Origin: Histomonas meleagridis
Lineage: Eukaryota; Parabasalia; Tritrichomonadida; Dientamoebidae
NCBI GenBank assembly: GCA_020186115.1
Contig: WSYJ01000147.1
Coordinates: forward strand, 186,001-250,000
DNA: 64,000 nucleotides
Direction of reading: 5' to 3'
Shown here: piece after piece, positions 51,061 through 62,103 of the stretch
How the letters are laid out: each line of letters starts with the position of its first letter
Position numbering within the stretch: position 1 is the stretch's first letter
Program-made: the position numbers and the translations under genes
The notes under the pieces: generated by a model
Seen by the model: only the letters and a program-made list of their open reading frames with translations
What the model was told of the DNA's origin: nothing
Database searches by the model: none

Positions 51061-51699
51061 CAATCAAATTTGATTCTTGTGAGTTTATACTATGAACAAA
51101 ATCTATATATATATAAATATTAATACACATTCCCTTTTATTAAATTCTTTCAATTTGATATCAATTTGTTTCATAAAATTAATGTATTAATAATTTATAT
51201 AAATTAAAATCTTTCATTTATGAAATAACTGATGAAAGTATTAAATGATTGAGAATTAAGTTTGAACAAGATGATATATCTTTGTTATTTAATAAAATTA
51301 CCTAAACTTATTGTCAATGCTTCCTTCTTTTATCATATTGTTAAATTTAAAACATTAACCAAAATATTTAGTTAAATGGGAGTAAGTAACTAAATTTTAT
51401 CATAGAGTTTTACATATACTATATAGAAAGAGTAAAACGGGATCTCAATTTTCGGTTTGCAGCAAACCTAAAGATATAGCTTGCTCTGAAAAATTTGTGT
51501 ATATTTGATCGGTAGCCTTATTTTTATCAAAGAAAGAATTTTTTATATAATGAGTCTCGAATCAAAAATTTAAATAAATCTCATAGTCTAGCTTGTTTTA
51601 TGCATGATGGATTGATTGGGAGAAGATCTGGTCCCAAATGAAACACAAAAAACAGTGGGGATATCGTATTTGAGCACTTTTACCCGGCCTTTGATTTAA
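51061..51699. other. Intergenic, no gene seen
   Basis: Divergent spacer between the broken surface gene and the truncated DUF3447 frame. AT-rich, nothing recognised. Confidence 0.4.
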
Positions 51700-52311
51700 A
51701 TGTCTGAATTGGAAACAACCAACCTCATCAAGAAGATTATTTTTGATTTGTGCAGTGAAAATATTTCCGATAGTGCAAAGTTAATACAAGAAAGATTTGA
51801 TTATGAATTTCCTTACACTTTTAACTTAATTATTGCTCAAATGATATTCTTGTCATTTATAACAAAAAGGAATTGCAAAGTTGAATTGTACTTAGATTTC
51901 TTAAAGGAAATAGAAGTTTTTGAAGAAACAAAAAAAATTAATTACAAAATATTTGACATATTCACATTTTATCTTCTAAGGAAGTTTTGTTCAGAATCAA
52001 ATTATCTCATTGCGATGTTGATTGAATTAGGTATATTTAATCATCAAAAATTTGAAGTTCATGAAACCTTATATTTTATGCAATATATAACAAATATGTC
52101 ATTAGAAAAAATTAATAAAATAGATTATCGCAATAAATTTGTGAAATATATCAAGGAGAATTATAAAGAACTTTCAAAGAATGATTTTGCACTTCATAAG
52201 AAACTAATTAAAGAAGGTTTTGTGCCATTAAGCTTTTCCATGACTATTATTCATAAAAACACTTTTGTACCAACAACTAAATATATCAATCTGGTACTTT
52301 GGTGCACTTGA
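51700..52311 (+). pseudogene. Truncated DUF3447/ankyrin-family protein (N-terminal part)
   Basis: 203 codons. It begins MSELETTNLIKKIIFDLCSE and carries the family leader (TFNLIIAQMIFLSFITKRN, ESNYLIAMLIELGIFNHQKF) up to YKELSKNDFALHKKLIKEGF, exactly the motif seen in the two longer paralogues. It then diverges into VPLSFSMTIIHKNTF and stops. The DUF3447 core, ankyrin part and array are missing. The intact ATG in the leader suggests how the family starts. Whether the short product is made is unknown. Confidence 0.65.
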
Positions 52312-52952
52312 AATCAAATGAAATTGTTACATAAAATTGACTTTATCAAATATGTTAACAAAGAAATTTTGGATTTTTTGATAATCTGAATCTGAGTATA
52401 AATTTGAAAAAAATGTAATTTAGAATTATCAAGTACTTAGCCTACAAGAAATGTTCAATTTATATTAACTTACTACAATTCTTTCCATTAACATTGTTTA
52501 GACAAGATTAAGAAAATTTTGGGTCAAAAGTAAATAAATATGTTCCCACACAAAGCACAGGCATATGACTATGTTCACACTTTTGAATATTTAATCAATA
52601 TAAAATTAGGTATCTAAACAGTACTCAAAGAAATATTTTTGTAAATATATTGTAAATAATATGCTTCTTTAAACTTTCTTGTCCTTTCTCATTTTTCGAA
52701 ATAATTATTTTTAATTCTAAATTGCAAATTAATCACAACCATTGGGAATTCTTTTGTTATTTTATAAAATAACGGAAATCATTCAGAATTGAAGGATTTA
52801 CGATTGCTATTTCTTTTATTCTTGATAAAGTATACAATATTTTTCACTTTTCAGATATGCGTTATAACAGATCATAAGAAATTCAAAATTCAATGCGGAA
52901 AACAGTTCAATCATTGAAAAAGTGGTTCTGATTTCATATCAAATTATATTTA
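52312..52952. other. Intergenic, no gene seen
   Basis: AT-rich spacer. No remaining DUF3447 or ankyrin coding was found downstream of the truncated frame. Confidence 0.4.
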
Positions 52953-55589
52953 ATGTTTTTCTTGTTCATCTTTTGTTTTAGCAATTGCAAAGAACATATT
53001 TTATGGGTTTCAAATGATGGGAATGATACTTATGATGGAAGTTATGAATATCCTTTAAATTCTTCTAATTTTGCAAATATCCGATCAAAAATAAGCCAAA
53101 CATCAGATGATGTTGATGAAGCTTCCATCATATTCAAGGAGGGTACTTACTTTTCAGATGGTTTTGCTATCATGGGATGGGATTATCCGAAATCAAGAGT
53201 TCGTCGACTCAATATAAAAGGAGAAGATGGCAAGAAAGTTATCATTCATGGTGGAGAAAAAATTGTAAATTGGACTAAGAGCACTATTTATAAAAACCTT
53301 TGGACCACTTTTTATCCGAAACAATTTGATCAATTATTTGTCAATGAAGAAAGAGCGATGCCATCCCGAGCACCAGACAAATGGAGCTATTCTAGATTAT
53401 TAGGGTATGAAGTTTTTGAAGATCCTGAAGATCCAAATTATTATCTTCGATATTTCATTGTTCAACAAGATTGTACTGATTTACTTCAAATCCTTACTAC
53501 CGAGGAGCTCCAAAATGTAACATTAGTTGTACATCATGCATGGTATTGTGATCGCATATCAATTTTAAGAATTGACGTTGAAAATCACATGATAATTTCC
53601 AGAGCTCTTAAGTCCGAAGAAATACCTTCTAATCAGTTTGGGTGTATTGGTGTTGATAATTATTATTATTTAGAAGGTTCACATCTCTTTTTAACAGAAC
53701 CAGGTGATTTTTATCATCACCCCAATGGCACCTTATATTATTATCCACGTTCTAATCAAGACATGAATCATGCCGAATGTTATATTCCAATTACCAACAC
53801 ATTATTTGACTTCAATGCAGTACCAAATTTAACGATATCAAACCTCAATTTATATTATAGTAATTTACATGCATTTGGTGGAATGAATTTTGAGAATCTA
53901 AAAATCACAAATTGCACATTTCAACATTGTTATAGTGGTTTTTATTATCAAATGTCGAATGATTCTATTGTTGAAAATTGTCTTATTCAAGATACAAGTC
54001 GAGATGGATGTGGCTTTGGTGGCGCGAGGAATTGCGGCGTTAATAATTGCATCATACGAAAAATTGGCCAATATTCACCACATGGGTTTGGAATTAACTT
54101 TTGGTCTGATTGTAACAACACATATATTACTAACTGTGATATTTCTGATGGTTTTTCATCGCTAATATTTTTCGGTAATTCTGTTGAATATAATCTTACA
54201 TTGACGCATAATGTATTAATCGAAAATAACCATTTACATCATTCAGGTTATGGTATTACTGATGATATAGCAGCAGTGTTTTATGGGCGTCATCCAAAAG
54301 GTGTAACATTTAATCATAACTTGATACATGATTTTTATACTGATAATTATTGTGGTAATGGACTTTATCCTGATACAGGTTCAAGTGGAAGTATTTCAAC
54401 TAATAATTTAATATATAATTTATCTCATTCCGCATTTAATTTGAATTATGGAATTAGACATTCAATATATAATAATATTTTTGCGTTTTGTAGAACCGGC
54501 GTTTCTTATGGTTCTTCGTTAGATAATGAACAAACATTTGACATAAAACGAAACATATTTTTCTTGGATAGAGTTCAATCATATCCAATAGAAGGTCCAT
54601 TTTTAAATGAGAATTCTGTTAATCAATTAGATTATAACTTATATTGGAATTATTATAATTATGATTTAACTTGGATTGGAAAGAATTTCTCCGAATGGAA
54701 ACTTTTAAGTTATGATACAAACTCTTTCATTTTAGATCCATTATTTAATGATCCTTATAATGGTGACTTTAATTTTAAGTCATTAGAAAACATCCAAAAA
54801 ATTGGCTTCCAACCATTTAATTATAGTTTCGGTGTTATAACTAATGAATTTAAAGAGATAGTAAAGAATTATAATTATCATGATCCAATCGAAAGTCTTC
54901 AAAGGCCTCCATTAATAGGTGAAGAATCATTTGAACGTACGACGGAATCTGCTTTTTATAAACGAATTGATAAACCTTCGGAAGCAGAAATCACGAATGA
55001 GAGATCATATAGTGGAGAACATTCTCTTAAATTAACGAATAATGATGATACATGTAGAACAATACAATTTGTTCCAAGATTTATTAATGGAACTGCAACG
55101 TTTTCATTTATGTTATATATTATTGATAACGCTGATATTATTTATGAGCTTTTAGGATTGGGGCCTTGGATATTTATTAATAATGGACATTTTTTGGTCA
55201 ATGGTAATGTTGTCGCAAATTATACCGCTAATGAATGGGTGAAAATAGAATTCGAAGTTAATATTAATCCGGAGAAATTCACCGAATTTTATATTTTGAG
55301 AATTAATGATATGGAAACTATTGTTAATAATACAAATGAAGAATTCGTTTCACTTGATTATATTAAATTAAGTTCATGTAAAAAAGGAGTAATTTATATG
55401 GATGATGTAAAATCATATATAGATACTCCAAATATTCCTTTCTTCAAGAATCAAATAGTAGAAACATATGATAATGATGATGGTGGATTAAGTGGTGGTA
55501 TAATCGCTGCTATTGTAATTGTTGTTTGCATAGTCGTAATTATAGTTGTAATGGTTTCAATATACTTAAAGAAAAGGAATGATGAATAA
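52953..55589 (+). CDS. Membrane-anchored right-handed beta-helix protein (GH141-like)
   Basis: 878 aa. The signal peptide is MFFLFIFCFSNC. The mature start HILWVSNDGNDTYDGSYEYP resembles the V-S-x-x-G-x-D-x-x-x-G-T-x-x-x-P opening of bacterial polysaccharide-active beta-helix proteins. Residues about 275-540 hold parallel beta-helix rungs with N-N and C-x-I repeats (LKITNCTFQHCYSGFYYQMS, VENCLIQDTSRDGCGFGGAR, VNNCIIRKIG, FNHNLIHDFYTDNYCGNGLY). A C-terminal lectin-like sandwich (about 660-830) is followed by a membrane helix (GIIAAIVIVVCIVVIIVVMV) and tail YLKKRNDE. Likely a cell-surface glycan-active or glycan-binding enzyme; residues do not prove activity. The core family is mainly bacterial, with a eukaryotic anchor added. 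The stop is TAA-A. Confidence 0.75.
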   Translation: MFFLFIFCFSNCKEHILWVSNDGNDTYDGSYEYPLNSSNFANIRSKISQTSDDVDEASIIFKEGTYFSDGFAIMGWDYPKSRVRRLNIKGEDGKKVIIHGGEKIVNWTKSTIYKNLWTTFYPKQFDQLFVNEERAMPSRAPDKWSYSRLLGYEVFEDPEDPNYYLRYFIVQQDCTDLLQILTTEELQNVTLVVHHAWYCDRISILRIDVENHMIISRALKSEEIPSNQFGCIGVDNYYYLEGSHLFLTEPGDFYHHPNGTLYYYPRSNQDMNHAECYIPITNTLFDFNAVPNLTISNLNLYYSNLHAFGGMNFENLKITNCTFQHCYSGFYYQMSNDSIVENCLIQDTSRDGCGFGGARNCGVNNCIIRKIGQYSPHGFGINFWSDCNNTYITNCDISDGFSSLIFFGNSVEYNLTLTHNVLIENNHLHHSGYGITDDIAAVFYGRHPKGVTFNHNLIHDFYTDNYCGNGLYPDTGSSGSISTNNLIYNLSHSAFNLNYGIRHSIYNNIFAFCRTGVSYGSSLDNEQTFDIKRNIFFLDRVQSYPIEGPFLNENSVNQLDYNLYWNYYNYDLTWIGKNFSEWKLLSYDTNSFILDPLFNDPYNGDFNFKSLENIQKIGFQPFNYSFGVITNEFKEIVKNYNYHDPIESLQRPPLIGEESFERTTESAFYKRIDKPSEAEITNERSYSGEHSLKLTNNDDTCRTIQFVPRFINGTATFSFMLYIIDNADIIYELLGLGPWIFINNGHFLVNGNVVANYTANEWVKIEFEVNINPEKFTEFYILRINDMETIVNNTNEEFVSLDYIKLSSCKKGVIYMDDVKSYIDTPNIPFFKNQIVETYDNDDGGLSGGIIAAIVIVVCIVVIIVVMVSIYLKKRNDE

Positions 55590-56593
55590 AATAATTTTCG
55601 GGTAATTTTTGTGCATAAAAATCAATGGTTTACACACAAATGGACGCTGGTACAATAAATCAATTCAACTGTTATCTTCTGAAATTTTTTTGACTAAGGT
55701 CTGTTCGTTCTGAAATTAAACGGAAACGACGAAAAAGTGGTTGCTTTTTCAATAATGGCTTTCAATTGCTAAGAAAATTTGATAAGAAATCGGTTTTACA
55801 GTTGCTGTGTTAATCACTTAACACAAGACAATTTCATCCGTAAAACAAAATAAATAAGAAAATTAAATTGAAATATACATTGTTGGAGAAAAACGTATAT
55901 ATTTGTAAGTATAATATATTATAAATAAAAAAATAATTTTAACTCTGAATTCAATAATTTTTCTAAAATTTATATAAGCTATATGAACATTTTCTAGAAT
56001 AAAATATTTTAATCAAAAATATAAATCACAATATTAAATATAATTCCAAAAAGGAACATTAGATAAAAAATATTGTCATTGGCAAAGTTCTCATTAAAAT
56101 TTACATGATTTGTTTAAAGATTCCAATTTTACTTGATAAGTTATTAATTACGGCAAATAAAAATATGAAAAAGTGATTGTTGTATATGGAAATAATCATT
56201 ATTTTTGCAGAATTACTTGTCAAAAACTGACACGGCAAAGAAATAAAATCAAAAATGTATAAGCCACATAATATTATTTTAATAAATAGTATTCCCAATA
56301 TTATTAAAAACATAAAATATGTTTATTTTTTTCTTTAAATATTTCTAGGTATCATATTTAGATAATTATCAGAAATGCATAATAAAATATTTGTATATAA
56401 AACTCTATTCAAAGTGAATAATATACACAATAATTACAATTCATAAATAAAGATAAAGTCTCTTATTCGGAATTTTTTAGCGGAAAAACTTAATTTATTA
56501 GATTTATACCGGGACAGCGGATATATTCAATTAATTAAATTGTCAAACCTAATTTTTGAATAGGGAAAAACGTTAAATAATGAAAAATTTGGC
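55590..56593. other. Intergenic, no gene seen
   Basis: About 1 kb of AT-rich sequence between same-strand genes. A 70-codon minus-strand frame (56101-56313) is Phe/Ile/Leu-rich and not credible. Confidence 0.45.
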
Positions 56594-56602
56594 TCATTTC
56601 AA
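56594..56602 (+). promoter_or_regulatory. Inr of the DOCK gene
   Basis: TCATTTCAA runs straight into the ATG at 56603. The same TCATTTCAAATG string forms the start of the phospholipase gene at 49.3 kb. Confidence 0.6.
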
Positions 56603-59600
56603 ATGAAAACCAAGAAATCAGAATCAACGCAATTCAACAATTCTACCTCTGTAACACAAGAAGTTAAGTCCCCTGATAAGAAGAGTAAAAAAAATAAGAA
56701 AGGAAAAAAAGTTTCTGATATTACCGAAGAATCACAAACACTCTCTGTTGAGTTAGTTGAAATAGATTTCCCTAAAATTCAAGATGATGAAGAGCTTGAT
56801 GCCGCTAACAGCAAAATTCAAAAATGGATTCAAAATAATAAGGAAACTTTCTCGGAATATCCATGGATGGCCAAAATAAAACCATCTCAAACCATTGACA
56901 ATCCTTACAAATGTGAAATTTCTATTGAAGGAACTTGTCCAGCAATTCAACTTCAATCTGAGAAATGCCAAACTTTTGAAATTCCCAATTGTACAATATC
57001 AAGTCGACCACCCTCAACCATTCCAGAACGTAATCTTATATTTCTTAGTGAATCCGATGCCAAATCCGCAAAAGTTGTTCTTGATAAAGATCTCAAATCT
57101 AATATCATTGAAAGTTATTTTCTTGAACATCCTGATGTGCCAGCCCAAAACGAGCTTGTTTTATTACAAGCGCCACCAATTCCAACGACACAATTTATCA
57201 CACTATCATTATCAAATCTTCAATCAGCATTTCCTATTATTGCGCCGATGCAAATAGTTGCACGTCTCATGTCAGAGAAGAGCTTTATATCAGAAGAATG
57301 GTCATTTTATCCTACAGCTAATATTGAAATTTATCAAAAGCATTTCGACATTGCCATTAATCTAAATCATAAAGCTGCCTTTGAACTTCCTGACATGACT
57401 GCACAAAATTATTTTGTTATTCTTATTTCTAATATCTTAATTGTTGGTGGATCTGTTGATCTTAATGAGTATTATGCCACTGGTAAAAGTGGACAAGTTA
57501 TGAAGAATTTATCCAAAACATGGCCACGTAACCATGAAATTTTCACACCATTTGCATTTGCGTTTTTAGATTTGAAGGATATGTTATCTAATTCACGTAT
57601 CCAAATCAAAAATATATATCCATTAGATTCTATTCCGACAGGATCACATTTAAAGTCATTAATTGAGTCAGCAAAGAACAAGAAAATCAAGCCGAAATAT
57701 AAGTTTAGTTTTGATTTCGAAATTACAATGGAATCAGTATCATATGTTGAAGAGTTAACAAACAAAGACTTTTATGCAGTTCGACTTATAAAGAATATAC
57801 CACAACAACTGAACGCTAATTTACATCTAAGTCATAAAGTACAAATTACAATTGAAACTGCAACATTTAAATTACCAAATGGTATTAAAGGACGGAATAT
57901 ATTTGGTATAGTTACATTACGAAATAGTTGTGATTCACAACCATTAGAATTACATCATAGTAAAATGCAATCGAAACGAAGTTTTGGAGGTTCTACGAAA
58001 TGTTATTATCATAAAGAAAAAGGAGTTTTTGATGAAACATTTGTATTTGATTTACCATATCCAGTCGGAGAAAACATTTGTATATGTATCGAATTTTATC
58101 ATTTAATAGCTCAAGAAACAAAAGAAAAAACAGATCGACGTTTTATAGGTTCTACATATTTTAATTTAATGGAAAATAATAATTTAGTTTTGGATGGAAT
58201 TCATCAACAAAATATTTATTATCAACGTTTAGGGAAATATAAAATTACAAATAAAGATAAGAAAATTGATACTAATAATTGTGCTACAATTGATCTTAAG
58301 TTTGATACATCATTATTTTATTCCGATTCAGCACTTAGAGATTTCATTGATTCACGAGCAATTAATAATATTGCAAATATATCAAAAGAAAATATTATAA
58401 CGAAATTTTATTTAATTTTAGATTTGTTAACACAAATGTTATTAACTAATCCTAAGGAAGCCATTTTAGGATTAATTACATTTGTAGAAAGATCAACTTC
58501 TTATATGCGGAATAATACATTAAAATATTTAAATATTTATGCAACGAATTTATCAATGCGTAAAATTAATAATGATTATCATTTTAATTTAATGTTTGGT
58601 TGGGCAGAATATATGGATAAAAATATAACAGGAGGAGAACGGAAAGACAAAGATTTAATTGAATTCTTTTTCATTATTATCTTAAAATCATTAAATATTA
58701 CTTGTGATGTTTCAATAGGTAATATTTTTAGTAAGTTTTCAATGTCATTTAGTAATTCCACTATTAAAGAAACAGATCCATTTGATTCATTAACGAAATA
58801 TGCGAATTTCTTAAATGTATTTTTTAATAGTGGCTTTTATGAAGAAACTATTTATGCAATAAGTTATCAAGTCGAAATAATGTTAGCTAATTCATCTGGA
58901 TTTTTAGAACATTTCTTAAAAGAAGTATTAAAGCCGAAATTGTTTTATTGTTCAATCATGGAAATCCAATCAATGCATGACTTAATATTAAAATTAGTCA
59001 TTTTAGGTAAAGATGAATTCCCTTCAATATATAAATTATTATTAGATTTAATATCTTTATATCCAAAAAAAATTCGTCATGATATAGGTATGGCTATGCA
59101 TGAATATATTTCTGAATTAAGTCCATTACAAAAGATCGATATAACAAATGAATTTGTATCCGAACAAATATTTTTCATATTCTTGATTGAAAACCTTGAA
59201 TATAATAAAAAGACAAGTAATTGGTGGATAAATTCAAATAAAGAAAATGTTACACAATCATTAATATCGATATCACGTAATATTCGTATTCCACGAGTTA
59301 GTAATGCTCCAATATCAGAAATTAATCGATTAAAAGAAATGTTTTTCTCTGCAGAATTATCGATATTAAACTTCATTAAATTTGCGAGTAAAGATAAAGA
59401 ATCAATGAAATATATTACAACATTATTATTTCGATTCTTTTTCCAATATCAAATTCTTGAAGTTACTATTTATCATTGTTATTTAAAAGAATTAATTGAT
59501 ATTGGATTAAAAGATATAATATATTTCCTTAAAAATATTGAACCTGCGCCTACAACATTATTTAAATGTTTATTAAAACAAACAACTCAATCATCATTAA

Positions 59601-61162
59601 TATCCGAATTCTTTTATAAATTAATAAATCGTAATGAAAATTTAGTACGTCCTTCATTATATAGATCAATATCTAATTTAAAGAAAGAAGAATTAGAATT
59701 AATTAAATTAGTTAAACCTGAAAAAGAACCAGAAAATAAAATGTTTACACAATTTATTAATGATATTAATTCATTAATTGAAATCGAATCTGTTTTAATT
59801 AAATATGACTTAGATATTAATACATATAATTTATTAATACTTAAGAAAGTTGAAATTTTAAGAGTTTCACCTGATTCTACTAATGACATATTAAATAAAT
59901 TTGCAAATTATCAACGCGATAAAGGTTATTTAGCAGAATCAGTACAAGTCCGTATATTACAAGTAGCCATAATGTTAGAGTTATTAACATTATTAAAGAA
60001 AATCCCACAACTTTATAATACATTACATTCGTCGAAAGTTTTAGAAGGGATTTGTACATTTTCTAATTTCGCTTATATTAAATATGATAAAATCGAACCA
60101 TTAAATGGTTTTTGTGATAATCCAAACTTTAATATTAAAGCATTAAATTTATTAGTATATGATATCATAAAGAAATCATTAACCACAAAACAATATGAAG
60201 TTTCATTATTATTATTAAATATTGCTTGGCCTCTATATGAATCTACACGTGCATATTTAACATTATCGAAGATATTTAAATATTTGAACATATTCGAAAA
60301 AGCTATTATTGATGTATCACAAAAATCTGAACGAATCTTTGGACATTATTTTAAAGTTTCTTATTTCGGTGAATGTTTTGGTGATATATATAATGATAAA
60401 ACATTTGTTTATCATGAGAAATCATTAATTCATTTATATGAATTTTCGGATGAATTAATCCAAACACAACAAAAACGTTGTCCCAATAATAAAATAGAAT
60501 TAATTAAAGAAAAAGGTGAAATCGACAAAAGTAAACTTGAAAAAGATAAAGGTTATATCCAAATCACATTCATTGAGCCATATTTTAGTCGGAAAGAACT
60601 TAACGAAAGAAATTGCGAATTTTATAAATATAATTTCGTGAAACGATTTTCATTCGAAGCGCCGTTCTTAAAAGACTCGAATAAAGCTCAAGGTAATGTC
60701 GATGAACAATGGATTAGAAGAACTATAGTCAACGTGAAATATGCAATGCCATTCATCACAAAGATACAAGAAGTGATATCACAAGATGAAAATGAGTTTC
60801 CGCCAATTCGTGTGTCGTATCGACAATTAAAGGAGAAATTGATCTCGTTGGAGAATGCAGTGCAAAGTAAGGATTGCCAAGCAATACAGAGACTGTTACA
60901 TGGTACATTGTTGGCACAAGTGAACGAAGGACCACTAAAGATAGCGGAGGTCTTCTTGAACAAAATGGAGAAAAATAATAAATATCAGGAAAAGCTAAAG
61001 AAGATGTTCACGGATACAATAAATGGTCTGAAGAAGGCTTTGGATATACACGGAAAATGGGTGGACGAGAGTCAGCCAGAGTTTAAGCCGCTGCAAAACC
61101 AATTGGAACACGAGTTTAAGGAGTTTGTCGATAAATTAACAAATTACATTTCACGTAAATAA
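56603..61162 (+). CDS. DOCK-family guanine nucleotide exchange factor
   Basis: 1519 aa. DOCK proteins activate Rac/Cdc42. After a Lys/Ser-rich N-terminus (DKKSKKNKKGKKVSDI), residues about 400-550 form the DHR-1 (C2-like) domain: NIFGIVTLRNSCDSQPLELH, GVFDETFVFDLPYPVGEN, then ICICIEFYHL. A long helical armadillo middle follows. The C-terminal DHR-2 domain is clear: FGHYFKVSYFGECFGDIYND matches Y-Y-R-V-G-F-Y-G-x-x-F; KGYIQITFIEPYFSRKELNE matches A-Y-I-Q-I-T-F-V-E-P-Y-F; VKRFSFEAPFLKDS, EQWIRRTIVNVKYAMPFI and LLHGTLLAQVNEGPLKIAEV match the DOCKER core, including N-x-G-P-L. Resemblance is greatest to the DOCK6-8/Zizimin side. The central part is much more AT-rich than both ends. The stop is TAA-A. 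Confidence 0.9.
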   Translation: MKTKKSESTQFNNSTSVTQEVKSPDKKSKKNKKGKKVSDITEESQTLSVELVEIDFPKIQDDEELDAANSKIQKWIQNNKETFSEYPWMAKIKPSQTIDNPYKCEISIEGTCPAIQLQSEKCQTFEIPNCTISSRPPSTIPERNLIFLSESDAKSAKVVLDKDLKSNIIESYFLEHPDVPAQNELVLLQAPPIPTTQFITLSLSNLQSAFPIIAPMQIVARLMSEKSFISEEWSFYPTANIEIYQKHFDIAINLNHKAAFELPDMTAQNYFVILISNILIVGGSVDLNEYYATGKSGQVMKNLSKTWPRNHEIFTPFAFAFLDLKDMLSNSRIQIKNIYPLDSIPTGSHLKSLIESAKNKKIKPKYKFSFDFEITMESVSYVEELTNKDFYAVRLIKNIPQQLNANLHLSHKVQITIETATFKLPNGIKGRNIFGIVTLRNSCDSQPLELHHSKMQSKRSFGGSTKCYYHKEKGVFDETFVFDLPYPVGENICICIEFYHLIAQETKEKTDRRFIGSTYFNLMENNNLVLDGIHQQNIYYQRLGKYKITNKDKKIDTNNCATIDLKFDTSLFYSDSALRDFIDSRAINNIANISKENIITKFYLILDLLTQMLLTNPKEAILGLITFVERSTSYMRNNTLKYLNIYATNLSMRKINNDYHFNLMFGWAEYMDKNITGGERKDKDLIEFFFIIILKSLNITCDVSIGNIFSKFSMSFSNSTIKETDPFDSLTKYANFLNVFFNSGFYEETIYAISYQVEIMLANSSGFLEHFLKEVLKPKLFYCSIMEIQSMHDLILKLVILGKDEFPSIYKLLLDLISLYPKKIRHDIGMAMHEYISELSPLQKIDITNEFVSEQIFFIFLIENLEYNKKTSNWWINSNKENVTQSLISISRNIRIPRVSNAPISEINRLKEMFFSAELSILNFIKFASKDKESMKYITTLLFRFFFQYQILEVTIYHCYLKELIDIGLKDIIYFLKNIEPAPTTLFKCLLKQTTQSSLISEFFYKLINRNENLVRPSLYRSISNLKKEELELIKLVKPEKEPENKMFTQFINDINSLIEIESVLIKYDLDINTYNLLILKKVEILRVSPDSTNDILNKFANYQRDKGYLAESVQVRILQVAIMLELLTLLKKIPQLYNTLHSSKVLEGICTFSNFAYIKYDKIEPLNGFCDNPNFNIKALNLLVYDIIKKSLTTKQYEVSLLLLNIAWPLYESTRAYLTLSKIFKYLNIFEKAIIDVSQKSERIFGHYFKVSYFGECFGDIYNDKTFVYHEKSLIHLYEFSDELIQTQQKRCPNNKIELIKEKGEIDKSKLEKDKGYIQITFIEPYFSRKELNERNCEFYKYNFVKRFSFEAPFLKDSNKAQGNVDEQWIRRTIVNVKYAMPFITKIQEVISQDENEFPPIRVSYRQLKEKLISLENAVQSKDCQAIQRLLHGTLLAQVNEGPLKIAEVFLNKMEKNNKYQEKLKKMFTDTINGLKKALDIHGKWVDESQPEFKPLQNQLEHEFKEFVDKLTNYISRK

Positions 61163-61630
61163 AAAAAAACTTTATATGAAATGTGAAAAAGAGAAATTTT
61201 TTTATTATTTTTATTAAGTTTTGTCGCGTACAAATAAATATACATCCAAACATTGGTGTGGAATCATCGAATGATTGTAAATGTAATCAAACATTCTGAT
61301 TTCACTTGTCGCACGTCCTTTTTCGTCTTGATTTTTCCTTCATGTTTTCCTTTGCATTTTTTAATGATAGTGAAATTCATTTTTATGATTTTAGAATATA
61401 TGTGAAATTTTCGTTAAAGCTTTAACGATGATAAATTATTTATCATGTATTAGAGGATAAATCATTTTTGTTTACAAGTTAGAATATCTTTTCCTATATA
61501 AGAACCGAAAATATTTTGCCGTTTCAAATTAAAATATTTGGCATGTTCCTTCCAATTGCACCTTTAACGATAAGTAATACAGATATCCCTAAAGTACTTT
61601 TTTTGCTGTTTGAAATAATTTAAATATTTT
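61163..61630. other. Intergenic, no gene seen
   Basis: AT-rich spacer downstream of the DOCK gene, no recognisable gene. Confidence 0.4.
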
Positions 61631-61639
61631 CCAAAAGTT

Positions 61640-61915
61640 TTATTTAAATATAAAATTATTAAAAATCACATATAAAGCAAATTAAAATTTTTAGCATTAA
61701 CATCAATATCTTCTTGTTCGAGAAGCAATTTAAAAATTTCTTTATACCCTTTTTCTATTGCAATTATAAGTGCTGGGTTAAATTTCTTAGAAAATTTCCA
61801 TTAATTATTTTGGAATTTGAAATTATAAAAATAAATTATATATATATATATATATCGATATCTTTAGCATTTATGGCAATTCCCTTTTGTTTAAGAAGTA
61901 TCGGAAAATGAACTT
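61640..61915 (-). pseudogene. Orphan ankyrin-array fragment
   Basis: Two ankyrin pieces on the minus strand. One (about 61912-61860) is cut at its front and reads ILLKQKGIAINAKD. The next (about 61775-61690) reads ALIIAIEKGYKEIFKLLLEQ then EDIDVNAKN. The spacer between them includes a (TA)n run at 61839-61855 and ends with an AAATTTAACCCAGCACTT-type junction. No DUF3447 frame or terminal tail accompanies them, so they are a remnant. Confidence 0.6.
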
Positions 61916-62074
61916 ATTAAGTTAAACATTACAATGAATTTATCGTTTAAAGATTCAATAATTAAATTATCGTTTTCGTCTGAAAAGTTGTCACATTTAC
62001 AAGAATTTTATCATAGAATGAACATTGAAAATTGTATTGAAAACGATAATATAGTTGTGTATGATTTGATCGGC

Positions 62075-62094
62075 GACGGTTTTGGTCAGCCTTT
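62075..62094 (+). promoter_or_regulatory. GACGGTTTTGGTC promoter motif of the NAC-beta gene
   Basis: Near-identical to the motif upstream of ribosomal protein L17 (19210-19231). It ends about nine bases before the ATG at 62104. Confidence 0.5.
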
Positions 62095-62103
62095 TAGCTA
62101 TCA

